Assembly: GCF_000003605.2 (NCBI RefSeq)
Contig: NW_003143807.1
Coordinates: 51,316-73,437, forward strand
Source of the DNA: Saccoglossus kowalevskii
Lineage: Eukaryota; Hemichordata; Enteropneusta; Harrimaniidae
Direction of reading: 5' to 3'
DNA: 22,122 nt
The translations under genes were made by a program, and so were the position numbers. Shown here piece after piece: positions 20,742 to 22,122 of the stretch. How positions within the stretch are numbered: the first letter of the stretch is position 1; each line of letters opens with the position of its first letter. A model generated the notes under the pieces. The model had not been told where the DNA came from, did not search any database, and was given only the letters and a program-made list of their open reading frames with translations.

Positions 20742-22122
20742 TATACAGGACCATTTCAAATCTACTGCGACACTGCAGTCAATTATAGTCTAATGCCAAA
20801 AACAAATATATTGAATATTTTTACTATTTCCATGTTTTATATAATGATATATTTCCTGTTTACTCAACATTTAATTTTTTTTTCCATGATCACACACACG
20901 TGATGCCTAATTTACATTTTTCGGTAACTCAAATGCTATAATGATAATAACGTTATTAACATTGTTTATTTTGAATACAACACAGTCCAAGGTTTTTCAA
21001 AAATCAAAAAATATTATTGATTTAAAAAGAAAACGTACGTTCCATACTTCAGATGATAATTATGTACAGATGAAACTATTTTAGAAAATTACACTTTCGT
21101 TAATATAACCGCAATTTCTATATGTGTGTTGTCAATAATATATATGAATATTGCATCATTGTCTTAAAAAAACATATAATAAACTATGGGATTTGTAGTG
21201 AGTAATTAATGCTTATTTATATTGTTACCATTCAATCAGGTAGGCAAATTCATCCCCAGTATCACACTTTTCACCAACTTTTGTTTGTTTGTTTTTATCT
21301 TGCGTGCCATCCTTTATCTATCATTGAATTGAAATCACTTATTTCGAGTTTGCATAAATTTCGGTTTTATATTGCTCAAGGTTCTTAATTTAGTATTTGT
21401 CCCAGATGGTATTTGGGTGACAGACATTCAAAGCTCAAGTCATGTGGGCTCAAAACACAACATTTTGGCTATAGTCTTGTTTGTATATGTTTTACAATGT
21501 AGTCAGTGTGTTTTTAATGCGCAATGACCAGAATTAGTAACAATTCAAAATTCTTTATTTACTTTCGAAATAGATTAACATTAAGCACAAATTTACAATA
21601 TTCTAGGCATAATTTGAGATCGAATTTGATACCATTGTTGAACCAATATCGCAGATCTGGAATCTCTCAAAACAAAGCATGGCCAAATATGTGCAAATAA
21701 CATAGGAGATCAATTTCTTTTGTTTTGTTTTTTTCGTCAGAATCACAAAATCCCGAATCACTGGACAATGTACAGATACTGATGTTCACAAATAAATTAT
21801 TGTTATCCCACCACACAGATTTTTGTATTACGTCCATTGCCACAAACTGACATCAAGAACTATAAATTCGGTCTTGAGGAATTCTGGGGGTAATTCACCA
21901 ATACACATTTAACATGTGGAATTGTTTTTATATTTATGAATATTCACCAATACATTGCATGGTTCATACAGTGAACAGTGAGTGGGTTTCAAGAAGGAAG
22001 TAAAGACGTTAAATACCTCGCACCACCTTTAACAAACTGACAGTTAAATTTATTAATTGCTATTCATATCTCTTCCACCTACACAAAGTGTCATTGTCCA
22101 TTTCTACCTTAGCGTTAATTAG
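20742..22122. other. Gene-free right edge
   Basis: AT-rich, with no supported exon. A plus-strand AATAAA at 21178-21183 could serve gene D, about 440 bp after its stop. A minus-strand AATAAA (TTTATT at 21554-21559) hints that a transcript or repeat on the minus strand ends here, with its body beyond the window. Confidence 0.45.
21178..21183 (+). terminator. Possible poly(A) signal of gene D
   Basis: This is the first canonical AATAAA noticed on the plus strand after the D stop. The distance is plausible for a 3' UTR of about 450 bp, but a noncanonical signal closer to the stop could be used instead. Confidence 0.3.

Noticed and set aside
1-22122. CRISPR arrays, bacterial operons or ribosome binding sites
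   Set aside because: Spliced genes, a histone promoter and LINE sequence show an animal nuclear genome. No regularly spaced repeat array is present.

Overview
The window is animal (metazoan) nuclear DNA: AT-rich, with spliced genes using GT/AG introns, a histone-type RNA polymerase II promoter, a decayed LINE and short inverted-repeat elements. The gene family is the DSTYK-like (dual serine/threonine and tyrosine protein kinase) class: an N-terminal dynamin-like GTPase, a long helical middle region and a C-terminal protein kinase. I infer a marine invertebrate, perhaps a hemichordate, cephalochordate or other non-vertebrate where such families expand. The sequence alone does not fix the species.

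Layout. Positions 1-1180 hold no recognisable gene. Positions 1184-1250 hold a small relic of a DSTYK-like exon. Positions 1680-1924 hold a histone H2A-type promoter followed by only about 12 H2A codons. Then come four DSTYK-like genes, called A-D here. A lies on the minus strand (7035 to 2236). B (7293-10362), C (13047-16321) and D (17319-20741) lie on the plus strand. All four have the same four coding exons with intron phases 0, 2, 0: GTPase exon; G4 motif plus middle region plus kinase glycine loop; kinase exon ending at the HRD...N block; DFG-equivalent to stop. Predicted proteins are 893 (A), 874 (B), 875 (C) and 881 (D) aa, close to the roughly 930 aa of vertebrate DSTYK.

A and B are head-to-head across 257 bp and probably share regulatory sequence. 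Intron 1 of A is swollen to about 1.9 kb by a 5'-truncated, frameshifted LINE and a 39-bp tandem repeat. A 265-bp MITE-like element with 31-bp terminal inverted repeats lies between B and C. A perfect 26-bp inverted repeat sits in intron 2 of D.

The copies differ in their catalytic residues. A and D keep the GTPase G1/G3/G4 motifs and the kinase glycine loop, beta-3 Lys, HRD Asp and DFG-equivalent Asp. C keeps the GTPase but has Arg for the beta-3 Lys and a weakened glycine loop. B has an open reading frame throughout, yet has lost the Walker A Ser, the DxxG motif, the glycine loop, the beta-3 Lys and the DFG Asp. The most interesting reading is a local family of GTPase-kinases that has produced a doubly inactive member paired with an apparently active one, as in sensor/decoy or scaffold/enzyme pairs. 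That functional reading is inference. The gene structures and motif losses are read directly from the sequence.
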